In this document: one piece after another, positions 42,343 to 53,300 of the stretch
Position numbering within the stretch: the first letter of the stretch is position 1
Layout: each line of letters opens with the position of its first letter
Origin: Globodera rostochiensis
Taxonomy: Eukaryota; Nematoda; Chromadorea; Rhabditida; Heteroderidae
Assembly: GCA_018350325.1 (NCBI GenBank)
Contig: JAEVLN010000011.1
Coordinates: 1,732,449 to 1,796,448, forward strand
Reading direction: 5' to 3'
DNA: 64,000 nt
Made by a program: the position numbers and the translations under genes
Notes under the pieces: generated by a model
Told to the model about the DNA's origin: nothing
Seen by the model: only the letters and a program-made list of their open reading frames with translations
Database searches by the model: none

Positions 42343-43752
42343 GGTCAACTGCGTCTGGCCAACTGCGTCTGGGCCAACTGCGTCTGGCCAACTGCGTCTC
42401 GGGGCCAACTGCGTCTGAGCCAACTGCGTCTGAGCCAACTGCGTCTGAGCCAACTGCGTCTGGGCCAACTGCGTCTCAGTACAAAAAGGGTCAACTGCGT
42501 CTCAACGACAAATTTTTTGTTTTAAATTTGAATGCTTATCAATTTTTTATCAATCAATTGTCATGATTTAATTGTTCATTCGGTAATTGCTGGAAATCCC
42601 CTAAGGATTTCAATAATCAAATGAGGCATGATCTGGTACTATTTTAGTCTCATTACGAGCGTATGTTCGACCTGCTGCAGCAGTGTTGGCCAATGTTCAA
42701 ACCGCACGCTGCGGCCATCGACTTCGAGCAGGCCATGGTTGGCGCTCTGAAGGCAAAGCACCCGCAGTGCGACGTCAACTTCTGCCTGTTCCATTTAGTC
42801 AGGAATATGAAAAAACGTGTAGCCGAACAAGGTCTCACCCACGTAAGTATAAATATGGACCAAAATGGGAAACGAATCGCCTCAAAATTAAGCTATACAA
42901 CACGGATGCCGCGTTCTCGCAGTGTGCCCGGTCACTGGCTTTCTTGCCAGTAGCTGATCTGAACCCAGCACTGGCCGCTCTCGAAGATTTTCTGCCGGAA
43001 AATCTTAATGGAGTGCTCGACTGGTTGGTTTGAATTTCTTATCATTACAACCCGCTTCAATTACAGGTTCGTGATCAACTACATAGGGCGGCTGCGGCAA
43101 AACAATACCCGTGCGCGTCCGTCGTTCCAACCTGAACAGTGGAGTGTGCACCAACGCACGCTTGACGGGACCGACAGGACGAACAATTACGCGGAGTCCT
43201 ACCACCGAACATTGCAACACGCATTTGGCCACTCGCACCCCAAGATCTGGACCTTCATCGACAAGTTACGCGAACAGCAGAAAATGGTTGACGTCAACAT
43301 GGAGCACTTCATCGCCGGCAATGCTCCCCCGCCGAAAGCAAAGAAGTTTCGCGACGCTGATAGGAGGATTCTGTCCATCCTTCAGCGGTACATAGACGCA
43401 AAAGCGGCGCTACCTCAACTCCAGGACGATCACCAGTACATCCAGAACCAAATCAATCCACATTTAATTATTGAAGCACTTAGGGGGATTTCAGGCAATT
43501 ACCGAATGAATTAATTTGTTTTGTTAAATTTGTTATTTTGTTCTACAATCGCTTCGTTTGATAAAAGTTTTTTTGCCAAGGATAAACTGCATAATTTTTT
43601 GTTGTTGAGACGCAGTTGACCCTTTTTGTACTGAGACGCAGTTGGCCCAGACGCAGTTGGCTCAGACGCAGTTGGCTCAGACGCAGTTGGCCCCGAGACG
43701 CAGTTGGCCAGACGCAGTTGGCTCAGACGCAGTTGGCCAGACGCAGTTGACC
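42343..43752. mobile_element. MULE with tandem-repeat terminal arrays, 1410 bp
   Basis: The left array (42343-42503) consists of ACTGCGTCTGGCCA-type units of 14-15 bp; the right array (about 43604-43752) is the same motif inverted (GACGCAGTTGGCC). The arrays bound a Mutator-like transposase fragment, so the arrays are this element's termini. The two outer ends match from GGTCAACTGCGTCTGGCC. No 9-bp duplication was found at the edges, which sit in repetitive host sequence. Confidence 0.75.
42648..43514 (+). pseudogene. MULE transposase, 5'-truncated
   Basis: Exons 42648-42842, 42893-43023 and 43067-43514 join in phase and give 257 codons to a stop. AAIDFEQAMVGALKAKHP then FCLFHLVRNMKK match the second catalytic Asp region and C...H motif of the Mutator transposase core. 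RTNNYAESYHRTLQHAFGHS matches the conserved C-terminal part. The N-terminal portion with the first catalytic Asp and any zinc finger is missing, since the left terminal array ends only about 145 bp upstream. The copy is therefore unlikely to be autonomous although the rest is open. Confidence 0.8.
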
Positions 43753-44203
43753 ACCCCCTCTAATAATCCCGCCCTCTCTGAGTAGGTTGAAAAATAATCC
43801 CACCGGTGGGATTAAAACAGTATATACGGTAAATCACTATTTAGGCATTTTTCTTGAGAAAAATGCAATTTTTAGGCTTTTCCCGAAATTCTTAAAGAAA
43901 TTCAATATTTCAGGCACTTTTTCCCAAAATTTCTTCAAAAAAATGCAATAAAAACAAAAAATGCACCCTAAAAATCAAAAAAATTGTTTAAACCAAAAAT
44001 GCACCCCTAAAAAATGACTTTGTGCTCCCTTCTCCTTTTTGTAACCATTTTGATTGCCTTTTTCCCCATTCTCACTCTATCGCTTATCCCTCCGAATTTG
44101 TCCTCTACAAAATGCGGAAAATTAATTTCAAAATTTGATTCTTTACATTTTTATGCATGTTTAATTTAAACAGGTTCTTTTCTCGCATTTAACTTCTACA
44201 ACA

Positions 44204-45010
44204 ATGGATCTTTTGAAAACTCCAAATCCACGAAAAGAAGGCAAATTTGTGACGGAGAAACGCTGTGCGTGCCGAACCTCGCAACTTAATGCCATCAAAT
44301 TCAACAAGGTCAAGTCAAGTCGAGTGCGACGCCTTCAAATTTATTATTTTTTTGCTTTTTAGGTCCAATGCAATGTAATGAGTCAGCCCAACAAAAATTG
44401 CGAGATTTTCTGTTATGCGTTGTTTGTAAGTTCTGTTGGGAAAGGGAATAATTTTTTATAATTTTAGTTTTTCACCATATTTTTCGGGCCTCTTGCCTTG
44501 TTAATCGCTGTGAGCTACGGCTCGGGTATGACGATGTGGTATATCAGTTTCGCCCTCTTCAGTGGTTCTCTTACCATCATTCTGACGATAGCGTGTGCAG
44601 TTCTTGTTGGTAGCGAAAAAAATTTATGAAAAATGTTTAATCAAAACACAAATTGGGCCTTATTTTTATTGCAGAATTTACGCACACCGCGCTGGAGGTG
44701 CTGTACAAATGCCGCACGTGTGGCCACCAAGTGCACGTCACTTACGAAGTCTTACGTAGGCCTTTCACTGAAAATGAACGATTTGCGGTTTTATTATCGC
44801 TATTTAGTCGACTTCCGAAGTCGGTCAGGTGGAGAGATTTTCAACGCGTATGGACGTTACACCCGGATGTGCCATGAACCGAAGCCGCTCTCCTTGAAAA
44901 CCACGGCATTCGATGACGTTGAACGCGCCTATCGCAACATGAGTCCTCAGTACGACTGCAACCGCAACAGCTTACATTGGACGAGACAATTGATCAAACG
45001 CCTGCGTTGA
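44204..45010 (+). CDS. Two-span Cys-rich membrane protein, paralogue 1 (197 aa), unknown family
   Basis: Exons 44204-44308, 44363-44425, 44468-44609, 44675-44755, 44808-45010; all phases match. Residues 1-35 are hydrophilic (KRCACRTSQLNAIKFNK), then two hydrophobic segments (FTIFFGPLALLIAVSYG and MWYISFALFSGSLTIILTIA). The conserved block FTHTALEVLYKCRTCGHQVH has a CxxC motif, and a polar C-terminal domain reads GGEIFNAYGRYTRMCHEP to LIKRLR. CxxC may bind metal. A TTTAAACAG site 30 bp before the ATG could be a trans-splice acceptor. The neighbour at 45526-46388 has the same exon plan, indicating tandem duplication. Function unknown. Confidence 0.78.
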
Positions 45011-45525
45011 GCCGATGTGAGGAAAAGGCTCATTTTGTCCCATTTTATATTTTTTCATCAATTTTAGCGAGCAATGCACTCCAAGGGTGCCATGCCAATA
45101 CCATTATCGAATAGGACTTAAAACGGATGTGCCTTATACTTACCTATATTAGAAATATACATTTGTTGATGTGTAATCGATGACGATGATCATATCATGT
45201 AAATCATAATGCCATAAATAAGAGTTGTCATTTCAAAAGTTGTGGCCAAATGGAAAAATCCTTCTCTTTTTCTGACCATTTTGATTAAAGTAAAGATTGG
45301 ACTTAAGCACCGATCAAGAATCTCGATCGTAATTTACAGAGATTTCGGTCGGTCCGAAAATATTGCCTTTATTCCCCCATCCCCACTTTATTGCTTATCT
45401 CGAGTTTGCCCTCTATAAAATGCCAAAATTAATTTCAAAATTTGATTCTTTACATTGATTTTATGCATCAAAAGTTTTTTTTGTTTAATTTACAGGTTCT
45501 TTTCTAACATTTAACTTCAACAACA

Positions 45526-46388
45526 ATGGCGTATCAGCAAGCTAACTATCCTAACGTTTGGATGAATTCGTCGCGACGTAACTATCCTAACGCTTGGATG
45601 AATCCACGAAAAGAAGGCGAATTTGTGATGGAGCAACGCTGTTCGTGCCCAACCTCGCAGCTTTATGCCATCAAATTCAACAAGGTCAAGTCAAGTCGAG
45701 TGCGACGCCTTCAAACATCGAATGTCATTTTTTTTGCGTTTTTAGGTCAAATGCAAAATAATGAATCAGACCAACCAAAGTTGCGAGTTTTGCTTGATTG
45801 GATTCTGCTGTATAGTGAGTTTTTTGATGGGGAAAAACGGAATAATTTTTCATTTTAGCTTTTCACCGCATTACTCGTGTTTTTTATCGGGCTCGCCGCA
45901 CACGATAGTGGCTTCATTGTCGGCATCATCATCACTTCTTTCAGCATCATTGGGCTCATACTATACGCAGTTTTTTCTGGTAGCAAAAAAATTTATAAAA
46001 AATCTTTAATAACCATAACACAAATTGACCCTATTTTTATTGCAGAATTCACGCACTCCGCGCTGGAGGTGCTGTACAAATGTCGCTCGTGTGGCCACAA
46101 AGTGCACAAAACCTACGAACTCTTACGTAGGGCTTTTAGCTTTTACTAAATGAACGTTGCGGTTTTATTATCGCAATTTTAGCCCAATCCGGTGGTTGTG
46201 CCGGTGGTGACATTTTCAACGATTGTGGACGTTACACCCGGACGTGCCAGGAACCGGAGCCGCTCTCACTGAACGCCACGGCCTACGAGGACATTGACCG
46301 TATCTATCACGGCATGAGTGCATGTTACGACCAATGCTGTTGCAACACCAAGAATTGGACGGATCAGTTGATAAATCGCCTCCGTTGA
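45526..46388 (+). CDS. Two-span Cys-rich membrane protein, paralogue 2 (211 aa), unknown family
   Basis: Exons 45526-45684, 45746-45814, 45859-45979, 46046-46126, 46183-46388; phases match those of the upstream paralogue. The N-terminus differs by an extra 18 codons containing a duplicated NYPNxWMN motif. Two hydrophobic segments (LFTALLVFFIGLAA and FIVGIIITSFSIIGLILYAV) precede FTHSALEVLYKCRSCGHKVH (CxxC). The C-terminal domain has extra Cys residues (GGCAGGDIFNDCGRYTRTC and ACYDQCCCNTKNW) absent from paralogue 1. The frame of the last exon is fixed by conservation between the two copies. A TTTAATTTACAG acceptor lies 30 bp before the ATG. Confidence 0.78.
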
Positions 46389-46845
46389 GCGATGTGAGGA
46401 AAAGGCTCTCATTTTATAATTTTGTATATTTTTCCCATCAATTTTAGCGAATGCAATGCACTTCGAGGATGCCATGCCAATGCCATTATCAAATAGGACT
46501 TTAAACGGATGTGCCATATATATTAGAAATGAATGTACATATATTTATTGTGTAATACGATAACCGATGATATGTTAATTATGCTGCACCATAAATAAAA
46601 GCTGTTACACAAATTATGACCAGGAACGGCAAAAAAAAAAAGGCTTTTTTTACTCTTCATGGCACGACCGTATCCCTTTTCATCCGCTCACATTCATTTC
46701 GGCACAAAAAGCGCAGCCAATCTGCTGCCATTGGCCTCCCCCCCCCCGGGCTTAATTTGCTATTCAAATTGTGCCAAATTCATCGCCCTTTTCGCCCCAA
46801 GGCATTTGCGCATTTGAGGCGCCCCAGCGGGCGGCCGAAACTCCC

Positions 46846-46902
46846 CGCGGCCAATTTTGCTGCCGCCGCCTCCCAATAATCTCTCTGGCCAAAATGACCA
46901 AC
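46846..46902. repeat. Duplicated GC-rich block, copy 1
   Basis: GCGGCCAATTTTGCTGCCGC continuing to AATAATCTCTCTGGCC and AAAATGACCAAC; copy 2 at 47778-47835 differs by a few bases and a 2-3 bp length change. Could be a shared noncoding or degraded exon module. Confidence 0.7.
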
Positions 46903-47149
46903 AGGTGTGTGGTGGATGCCAACCACTTTTATTCCTCCTCCTCCGAATATTATTTCGGCGCCGACAAATCTTAATTGAATTAACACGAAAAACTGTCGAA
47001 TCTTCATTCTAAAAGTATTTTTTTTCTTTATAACTTTCTGTTTTGTTTGTCCCTTTCTACATTCTTTCTGCGCATTTTATGCCAACTTAGTTTTTTTACC
47101 GTATCTCACAATTTTAAGAATGAACGAAATTGAATCTACACGTAATACC

Positions 47150-47392
47150 TAAGCTAAGCAGACCTAAACCTAAGCTAGCTTAGGCCTAAGCCTAACGAAC
47201 CCCAAGCCCGGGTGGCTTAGGCCTAAGCCTAAGCCTAAACCTAAGCTAGCTTAGGCCTAAGCCTAACGAACCCCAAGCCCGGGTGGCTTAGGCCCAAGCC
47301 TAAGCCTAAACCTAAGCTAGCTTAGGCCTAAGCCTAACGAACCCCAAGCCCGGGTGGCTTAGTCCTAAGCCTAACGAATCCTAAATCTCTAA
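47150..47392. repeat. Palindromic telomere-like tandem repeat, about 73-bp unit
   Basis: Three imperfect units combine CCTAAACCTAAGCTAGCTTA, GGCCTAAGCCTAACGAACCC and CAAGCCCGGGTGGCTTAGGC. They contain several GCCTAA and TTAGGC hexamers, the nematode-type telomere repeat, often head to head as TTAGGCCTAA. Spacer sequence between hexamers rules out a plain telomere tract. Confidence 0.75.
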
Positions 47393-47777
47393 CGTTTCCC
47401 CAGTTATTCTATCCGGCTTTGGAGTTAGTTAATTAAAACAATAAAGTCGTTTTTCCTAATTTTCAAAAATTGCTCAAAACTGCGTTATGGACGCGTGATC
47501 GATTATTGTTGTTTAATATTTGATTTTATTACTGTTGTATTTATACAAAAAGCTTGTTCGGATGTTTAAAAGATCAGCTTTAAGTCTTGATGGTGCATGC
47601 TAGAATATTAGGAAATAGAATTGAAGTGAATAATTTTAATTAAAATTATTTTTTCTTTAATATGATTCGTCGTCGCCAATATAAATTTTTGTGTGGGCGC
47701 CGAACTGTCGCGCCGAAACGAGTCCGAGCCGAAACAATACCCGAACCGATCGCGCCGAACTGACCCCGACCGCCCTG

Positions 47778-47835
47778 CGGCCAATTTTGCTGCCGCCGCC
47801 GCCAATAATCTCTCTGCCGAAATGACCAACCGATT
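47778..47835. repeat. Duplicated GC-rich block, copy 2
   Basis: Matches 46846-46902 (GCGGCCAATTTTGCTGCCGC then AATAATCTCTCTGCCG and AAATGACCAACC). Confidence 0.7.
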
Positions 47836-48198
47836 CTTCGGTTGGGCCAAGCGGAAACAATTGAGTTTCAAACCATCGTTTATCTCATTTTTTATTATCC
47901 TTACGCTTTTTAAAATTTTATCCATATTTCGTCCATATTTTATGGCCATATTTCGAGATTTTTTATCCATATAAATCGCGGCCCTAGTTATATATAGTTG
48001 TCGGTTGTCTCCGACATTCAAATGAAACAGTAAAACGCAAAAACGACCGTGGAGAAGCGTCGTATTTTATGCAATTTGAACACAAAAAAACACTTAAAAT
48101 TCACTAACGGCGGTGTTTTGGAAAGATTTGACGCTGGCGGACGGTGCTAACAAAAAAGAAATAGAGAGTATTATTTAAATTAAAATATTGGTTGAAAT

Positions 48199-48497
48199 TT
48201 AAAAAGGTGCCGCCGCTACGGAATTTCTGTTGGGCACAGTCGCTATTGGTCGTTGATACACAGTAATGCCGTCGATGTAGCTGATCCGGTGACGCTTGAA
48301 CGCCTTCATGTACAGCATGCGACAGTCCTCGCGTATGGTTTTGTTCAGTGCCAAATAAATGACGGGCGGAATCCTTGGGGGACACAAAATTAAATAAATA
48401 TTTTTACATACTGATCAGTTTTATTGTATTGCATGTACACATAAATAACGCCGGTCCACGAGTTGAGCAAGGAGATCAAAAACACTTGGAGAAAGGT
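48199..48497 (-). CDS. Serpentine (7TM) receptor, last two exons only
   Basis: Minus-strand exons 48497-48412 and 48373-48199 join in phase 2. The first encodes a hydrophobic helix (TFLQVFLISLLNSWTGVIYV) consistent with TM6. The second starts IPPVIYLALNKTIREDCRM, the TM7 and NPxxY-like end of nematode chemoreceptor-type GPCRs, then a basic tail ending VAAAPF. I found no exons for TM1-5 upstream, where C runs and the inverted MATH relic lie. Either the gene is a truncated relic or earlier exons are too diverged for me to see. Confidence 0.55.
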
Positions 48498-49179
48498 CTA
48501 AAGTGATATGGAACAATTTTGTCTAGGTTGGGCGATTTGTTCTCGTCCTCGGCATTTTTGTGCCGTGCTTCAACCCCTGGGTCCATGGACAAAATGTTCA
48601 ATTAGTGAAAAGTCATTTCCTAATGAGCCCTCCCCCCCCCCCCCCCCTATAATTGTTGCATATTGGAGTTTAGGCGCGCCACCGCATCGTCATTTTGTCC
48701 ATAATTAATAAAGCAGGTGAAATGGAAAGAAAAACAGATGTCAAAAAAATGGGATAATGTTATGCCAAAATGCTAATTAACAATAATTAGGCCCAGATTT
48801 TAGTTGGTTTTTTTGTTGATTGCGCATGGCGCTATGATTAGACAAAATATTTCCCCGAAAATTTTGTAACTTTAGAGCGACTTTTTAGCACCTACAACTA
48901 CCTCCAGTTTTATTAGCCACATTTCGGCATTTTCCAAAAAGAAAAATGAAACAAATTGAAAATATATTCTCAAAAATAGAAATTGTTTTTTTTACCCAAA
49001 AAAGCAGCCTTAAGGTAGACAAAAAGTCCCCAATGAAGGTTGGACACTTCAGTCCATGGCTCATAACTTCCATCATCAAAAATGTTTTCAGATATTTGTT
49101 GAAGAGACCAAGAGGAGTTGATTCGTACATACCTACATATATGCTTTGGGTGCTTTTAAACCAGAAATGAGGCTTTTTT

Positions 49180-49480
49180 GCTTGCCGGCATTCACCGCTT
49201 TTCTTGCAAGAAACAACGATAAATTTAACATTCGCCCGACAATTCCAAGTCATATCTAAATAAATTTAATAATGTATCAAAAATCTTTGCGAAAATTTCA
49301 TACCCTTCTCATCGCCACAACACTTCACGATAAAGCCAACATAAGCATCCCAATGTTTGATCATGACACGACCGGGGCACTGAGTACTTCCTTCGGCGCA
49401 AGTCCTTCAGAAAATTCCTTGAATTTTGGCATCCGAAACACAATTTGGCCGCTGCGTTTGTACTTATTGTCTGCAAGGAT
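49180..49480 (-). pseudogene. Inverted, decayed copy of MATH-domain exons 2-3
   Basis: The minus strand reads [19 protein letters not shown], then loses the [10 protein letters not shown] part and meets a stop. After an intron-like segment it resumes MTWNCRANVKFIVVSCKKSG. These match exons 2 and 3 of the intact MATH-BTB gene at 50464-50878 but in opposite orientation, about 1 kb away. Clearly a relic. Confidence 0.72.
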
Positions 49481-50363
49481 TCACACAAATTTTGACTAAA
49501 AACCCAATTGGACAGGGAGGGAATTTCCGACCTTTGGTCTAATCATCACCGGTGTTCAACGGCGTTCTCGATCGTTTCATTTGAGTGTACATTGTTAGAC
49601 AATTTTGCAAAAAAGATCAACAATTCTGTTAAATGTGCAAAGGGACGGAATTTTTAACAATAATTAAATTTAAAAAAGCTCGTTTCGAATCAAAATTTTC
49701 TTTTTTTTGGTGCAGATTTTGTATAAAATATTTTTATGGTCAGCGGCGAGAGCTTAAAGATCAAAACGCATTCGACGAATTGCACATTTCATTTCGTAAA
49801 TTGGGAGAAATATACTAGAGCTCGGCATTTTTAATCGAGAATTTCTAAAAAATTTAAAAAGCAGGCAAAAAGCTGAAACTCCCGAAAAAGCAGGTTAGAT
49901 GGCCACCCCACCATTCATTTATTTACTCCAATCCGTCCCCCGGGCACAAAAACAACGCCCCCCTTCCCCCTAATTTACCGAATCTAAGGAAAGAATGTTT
50001 TTCTCAACTTTTGACTACTCCCCCCCCCCCAGGCACAAAAACAACCGCATTCACATCAGCAGGGCTAGACATGATCACGGATTATGGACTTTGAAATAAT
50101 CCATGATTGGTAAATAATTTGGGCTTTTGCTTATTTCTTATTTCTGAAATACTATATACCTTTGCTCTGAAAATGTACCAAAAAGTCGCTCCAATTCAAA
50201 ATGTTACGAAATACATAAATTGTTCGAACCCTCTCAACGGAGGGCAAAGGGCGCTACCAACTTACGATAGTTTTACAAAAAAATGGATAAAGCATATGAA
50301 AACAAGCCCTACTAATCACTCTGTAAATCAATAATTATTAGCAACGCATCGAAAATACACACA

Positions 50364-53300
50364 ATGGACTCGGCAAAATCTGAATGTCCGTCGAACACCG
50401 GCGGTGATCACACCAACAGTTAAAATTCCTGCGATTATTTTTTGTTTAATTTCCGACTTGCAGACAATAAATACAAACGCAGCGGTCAAATTGTGTTGCG
50501 GATGCCAAAATTCAAGCAATTTTCTGCTGAGCGTGGACTGAAGGATGTGCACAGTGACACGGTCGAGTTCATCAACGGATTGCCGTGGCGAATTATGATC
50601 AAACATTGTGATACTCACGTTGGCCTTTTCCTGCAGTGCGATGGCGATAAAACGGGTAAGCGATTTTAATTTGTGAACGCTAGAAAATTAGCTCCTCAAT
50701 ATCCCATAATAAACACTTTCAAGACATGGCCTGGACTTGTCGTGCGGCTTTCCAATTCAGCGTTGTTTCTTGCAAGGAAAGCGGTGAATGCCGTAGGCAG
50801 CGAGGAAATCTGGGCAGCTTCTCCATATTCAATGCAATTGACAATTGTTTGGGCTGGAATCAATTTATCAAATTTGAGGTGAATGAATTAAAATGGATAA
50901 TGTTTTTAAATTTTTTTTTATTTTATAGGAATTGATGGACCCGGAGAATGGCTTATACGACGAGAAGGCGGACGCCGTGACGTTCAAAGTTGAAGTTATC
51001 ACTGAAGAGCCCAACGGAATGCCGTAAGTTTTGTTTTGTTTATAAATGCGTAAATTCGCTTACAAATTAGCCGATCAACTCGGCGCCACCAGTTATAACT
51101 TACTCACTATTTTTGTGCCATCTTGGCGCATATTATTCGTATAATTCTAGTATAATTTGAAAATATGGCAATACTTAAGTTTATAGTCTCCTACTTTTGA
51201 AAATAAATATATTTTAGTCGACAAAAATTGCTCACAAATACAAAGAATGCAACTTCAGAAATATAGGTAACCGCTGAGGAACATCCCTTACTGTGAGTAA
51301 TCTCAGATCACTTTCAAAGCACGCCTATTGTGTAGAGCAGAGCACCCTCGATTTACCCTTGCAAATTTTCGGCTTTTTTGGCCCGCTCCCATATTGAAGG
51401 GTCGAAAATGCAATTTAAATTATTGATGCAAGTCTTCTTCTTAAATAAAACACGTTAAAATCATATCTCAGCTCAAAGTTGGGGAAACTCCGGATTTTAC
51501 CATCAAAAGTTAAGAATAAAAATAAATACGTAGCATTAAAAAGTTTGTATAATAGTTAGAGCCCGGATTTATTCACTATACTAAATCAGTGTGTCCTCCA
51601 GTATGTCACACTTTGAACGGAATTTTTATTGACACGAAAACATTTTTTGATGGGAGGAAAAAATAAGAGAGCAAAAAAACGAAGAGAGAGAAGAAAGAGA
51701 GCGAGGGATATATTGTGTAGAGTTGTTATTGCTTTGTTAAAAACAAACAAGCAAAGACATTTTTTATACTTTAGTAAACAGCAATTTCAACATAATAATG
51801 GAAAATTTAACAAAAATCACGTTAAGAAGAATCCCGTTTTCCCGTTTGTGATAGAATTATTTTCAATAAAAGGGATTTATCTAAAAGTAATTATTTCTTA
51901 AAATCGAGTCAAGGGTCAGTGCAAGTAAGTGTTAAGGCAAGTCAAGAGCCAAGGAAGTCAAGGCAGTCAAGAGTCTAGGCAAGTAAAGAGTTAAGGCAAG
52001 TTAAGAGCCAAAGCAAGTCAAATCAAGGCAGTCGAGCCAAGGCAAGTCAAGATCCAAGGCAAGTCAAGAGCCGAGGCAAGTCAAGGCAGTCAAGAGTCTA
52101 GGCAAGTCAAGAGTTAAGGCGAGTCAAGGCAGTCAAGAGTCTAGGCAAGTCAAGAGTTAAGGCGAGTCAAGGCAGTCAAGAGTCTAGGCAAGTCAAGAGT
52201 TAAGGCGAGTCAAGGCAGTCAAGAATCTAGGCAAGTCAAGAGTTAAGGCAAGTTAAGAGCAGCAAGTCAAGATCCAAGGCAAGTCAAGATCCAAGGCAAG
52301 TCAAGAGCCAAGGCAAGTCAAGGCAGTCAAGAGTCTAGGCAAGTTAAGAGCCAAAGCAAGTCAAATCAAGGGAGTCGAGCCAAGGCAAGTCAAGAGTTAA
52401 GGCGAGTCAAGGCAGTCAAGAGTCTAGGCAAGTCAAGGCGGTCGAGCCAAGGCAAGTCAAGGCAGTCGAGAGTCTAGGCAAGTCAAGGCAGTCTAGAGTC
52501 TAGGCGAGTCAAGAGTTAAGGCGAGTCAAAGCAGTCGAGAGTCTAGGCAAGTCAAGGCAAGAGTAAAAGTCAAAGCAGTCGAGATTCATTCACTAGCCAG
52601 GTCAAGAGTCAAGGCAGTCGAGCCAAGGCAAGTCAAGGCAGTTAAGAGTCAAAGCAAGTCAAGAGCCAAGGTAAGTCAGAGCAAGTCGAGATTCAACGCA
52701 AGCCAAGAGTCAAATCAAGAGTCAGGGCAAAATTAAGGAAAGAGTAAAAGTCGAAACAAGTCGAGATTCAATCATGAGTCAAGAAGAGTCAGAGCAAGAG
52801 TCAAGGCAAGTGAAGAGTTGAGCAAGTCAAGAATCAAAGCAAGTCAAGAGTCAAGGCAAGTCGAAATTCAACTCAAGTCAAGAGTCAGGGCAGAGTCAGC
52901 AAGTCAAGAGTCAAATCAAGAGTCAGAGCAAGAGTCAAGGCAAGTCAAGAATCAAGGCAAGTCAAGAATCAAGGCAAGTCAAGAATCAAAGCAAGTCAAA
53001 ATTCAACTCAAGTCAAGGGTCTGGGCAGAGTCAAGGCAAGTCAAGAGTCAAATCAAGAGTCAAAGCAAGTCAAGAGTCAAAGCAAGTTGAGATTCAACTC
53101 AAGTCAAGAGTCAGGGCAAGCGTCAAAGCAAGCCAAGAGTCAAATCAAGAGTCTAAGCAAGTCAAGAGTCAAAGCAAGTTGAGATTCAATCACGAGTTAA
53201 GTCAAGAGTCAAGTTAAGAATCAAGGCAAGTCAAGAGTAAGTAAAGTCAAGAGCCAAGGCAAGTCGAAATTCAACGCAAGTCAAGAGTCAGAGCAAGAGA

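Larger units (their letters stand above)
41584..43831. mobile_element. DNA transposon remnant (TA-flanked) that contains a nested MULE
   Basis: Left end TACCGTAAATACTGTTTTAA and inverted right end TACCGTATATACTGTTTTAA are followed by ATCCCACC. Both arms continue with TAATAATCCCGCCCC-type repeats, so the termini are again built from short tandem units. TA at both edges fits a TA target site (Tc1/mariner-like), although the superfamily is not proven. A further solo end (CCGTATATACTGTTTTAATT followed by ACCCACCCTGTAATAAT repeats) lies at 41924-42011. The core is interrupted by the MULE at 42343-43752. Confidence 0.55.
46389..48198. other. Repeat-bearing spacer, no supported gene
   Basis: Contains two copies of a 55-bp GC-rich block (46846-46902, 47778-47835) and a telomere-like repeat (47150-47392). 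Open frames across the GC-rich blocks look coding-like in composition (RPAANFAAAA...), but no splice-consistent gene emerges. Confidence 0.45.
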
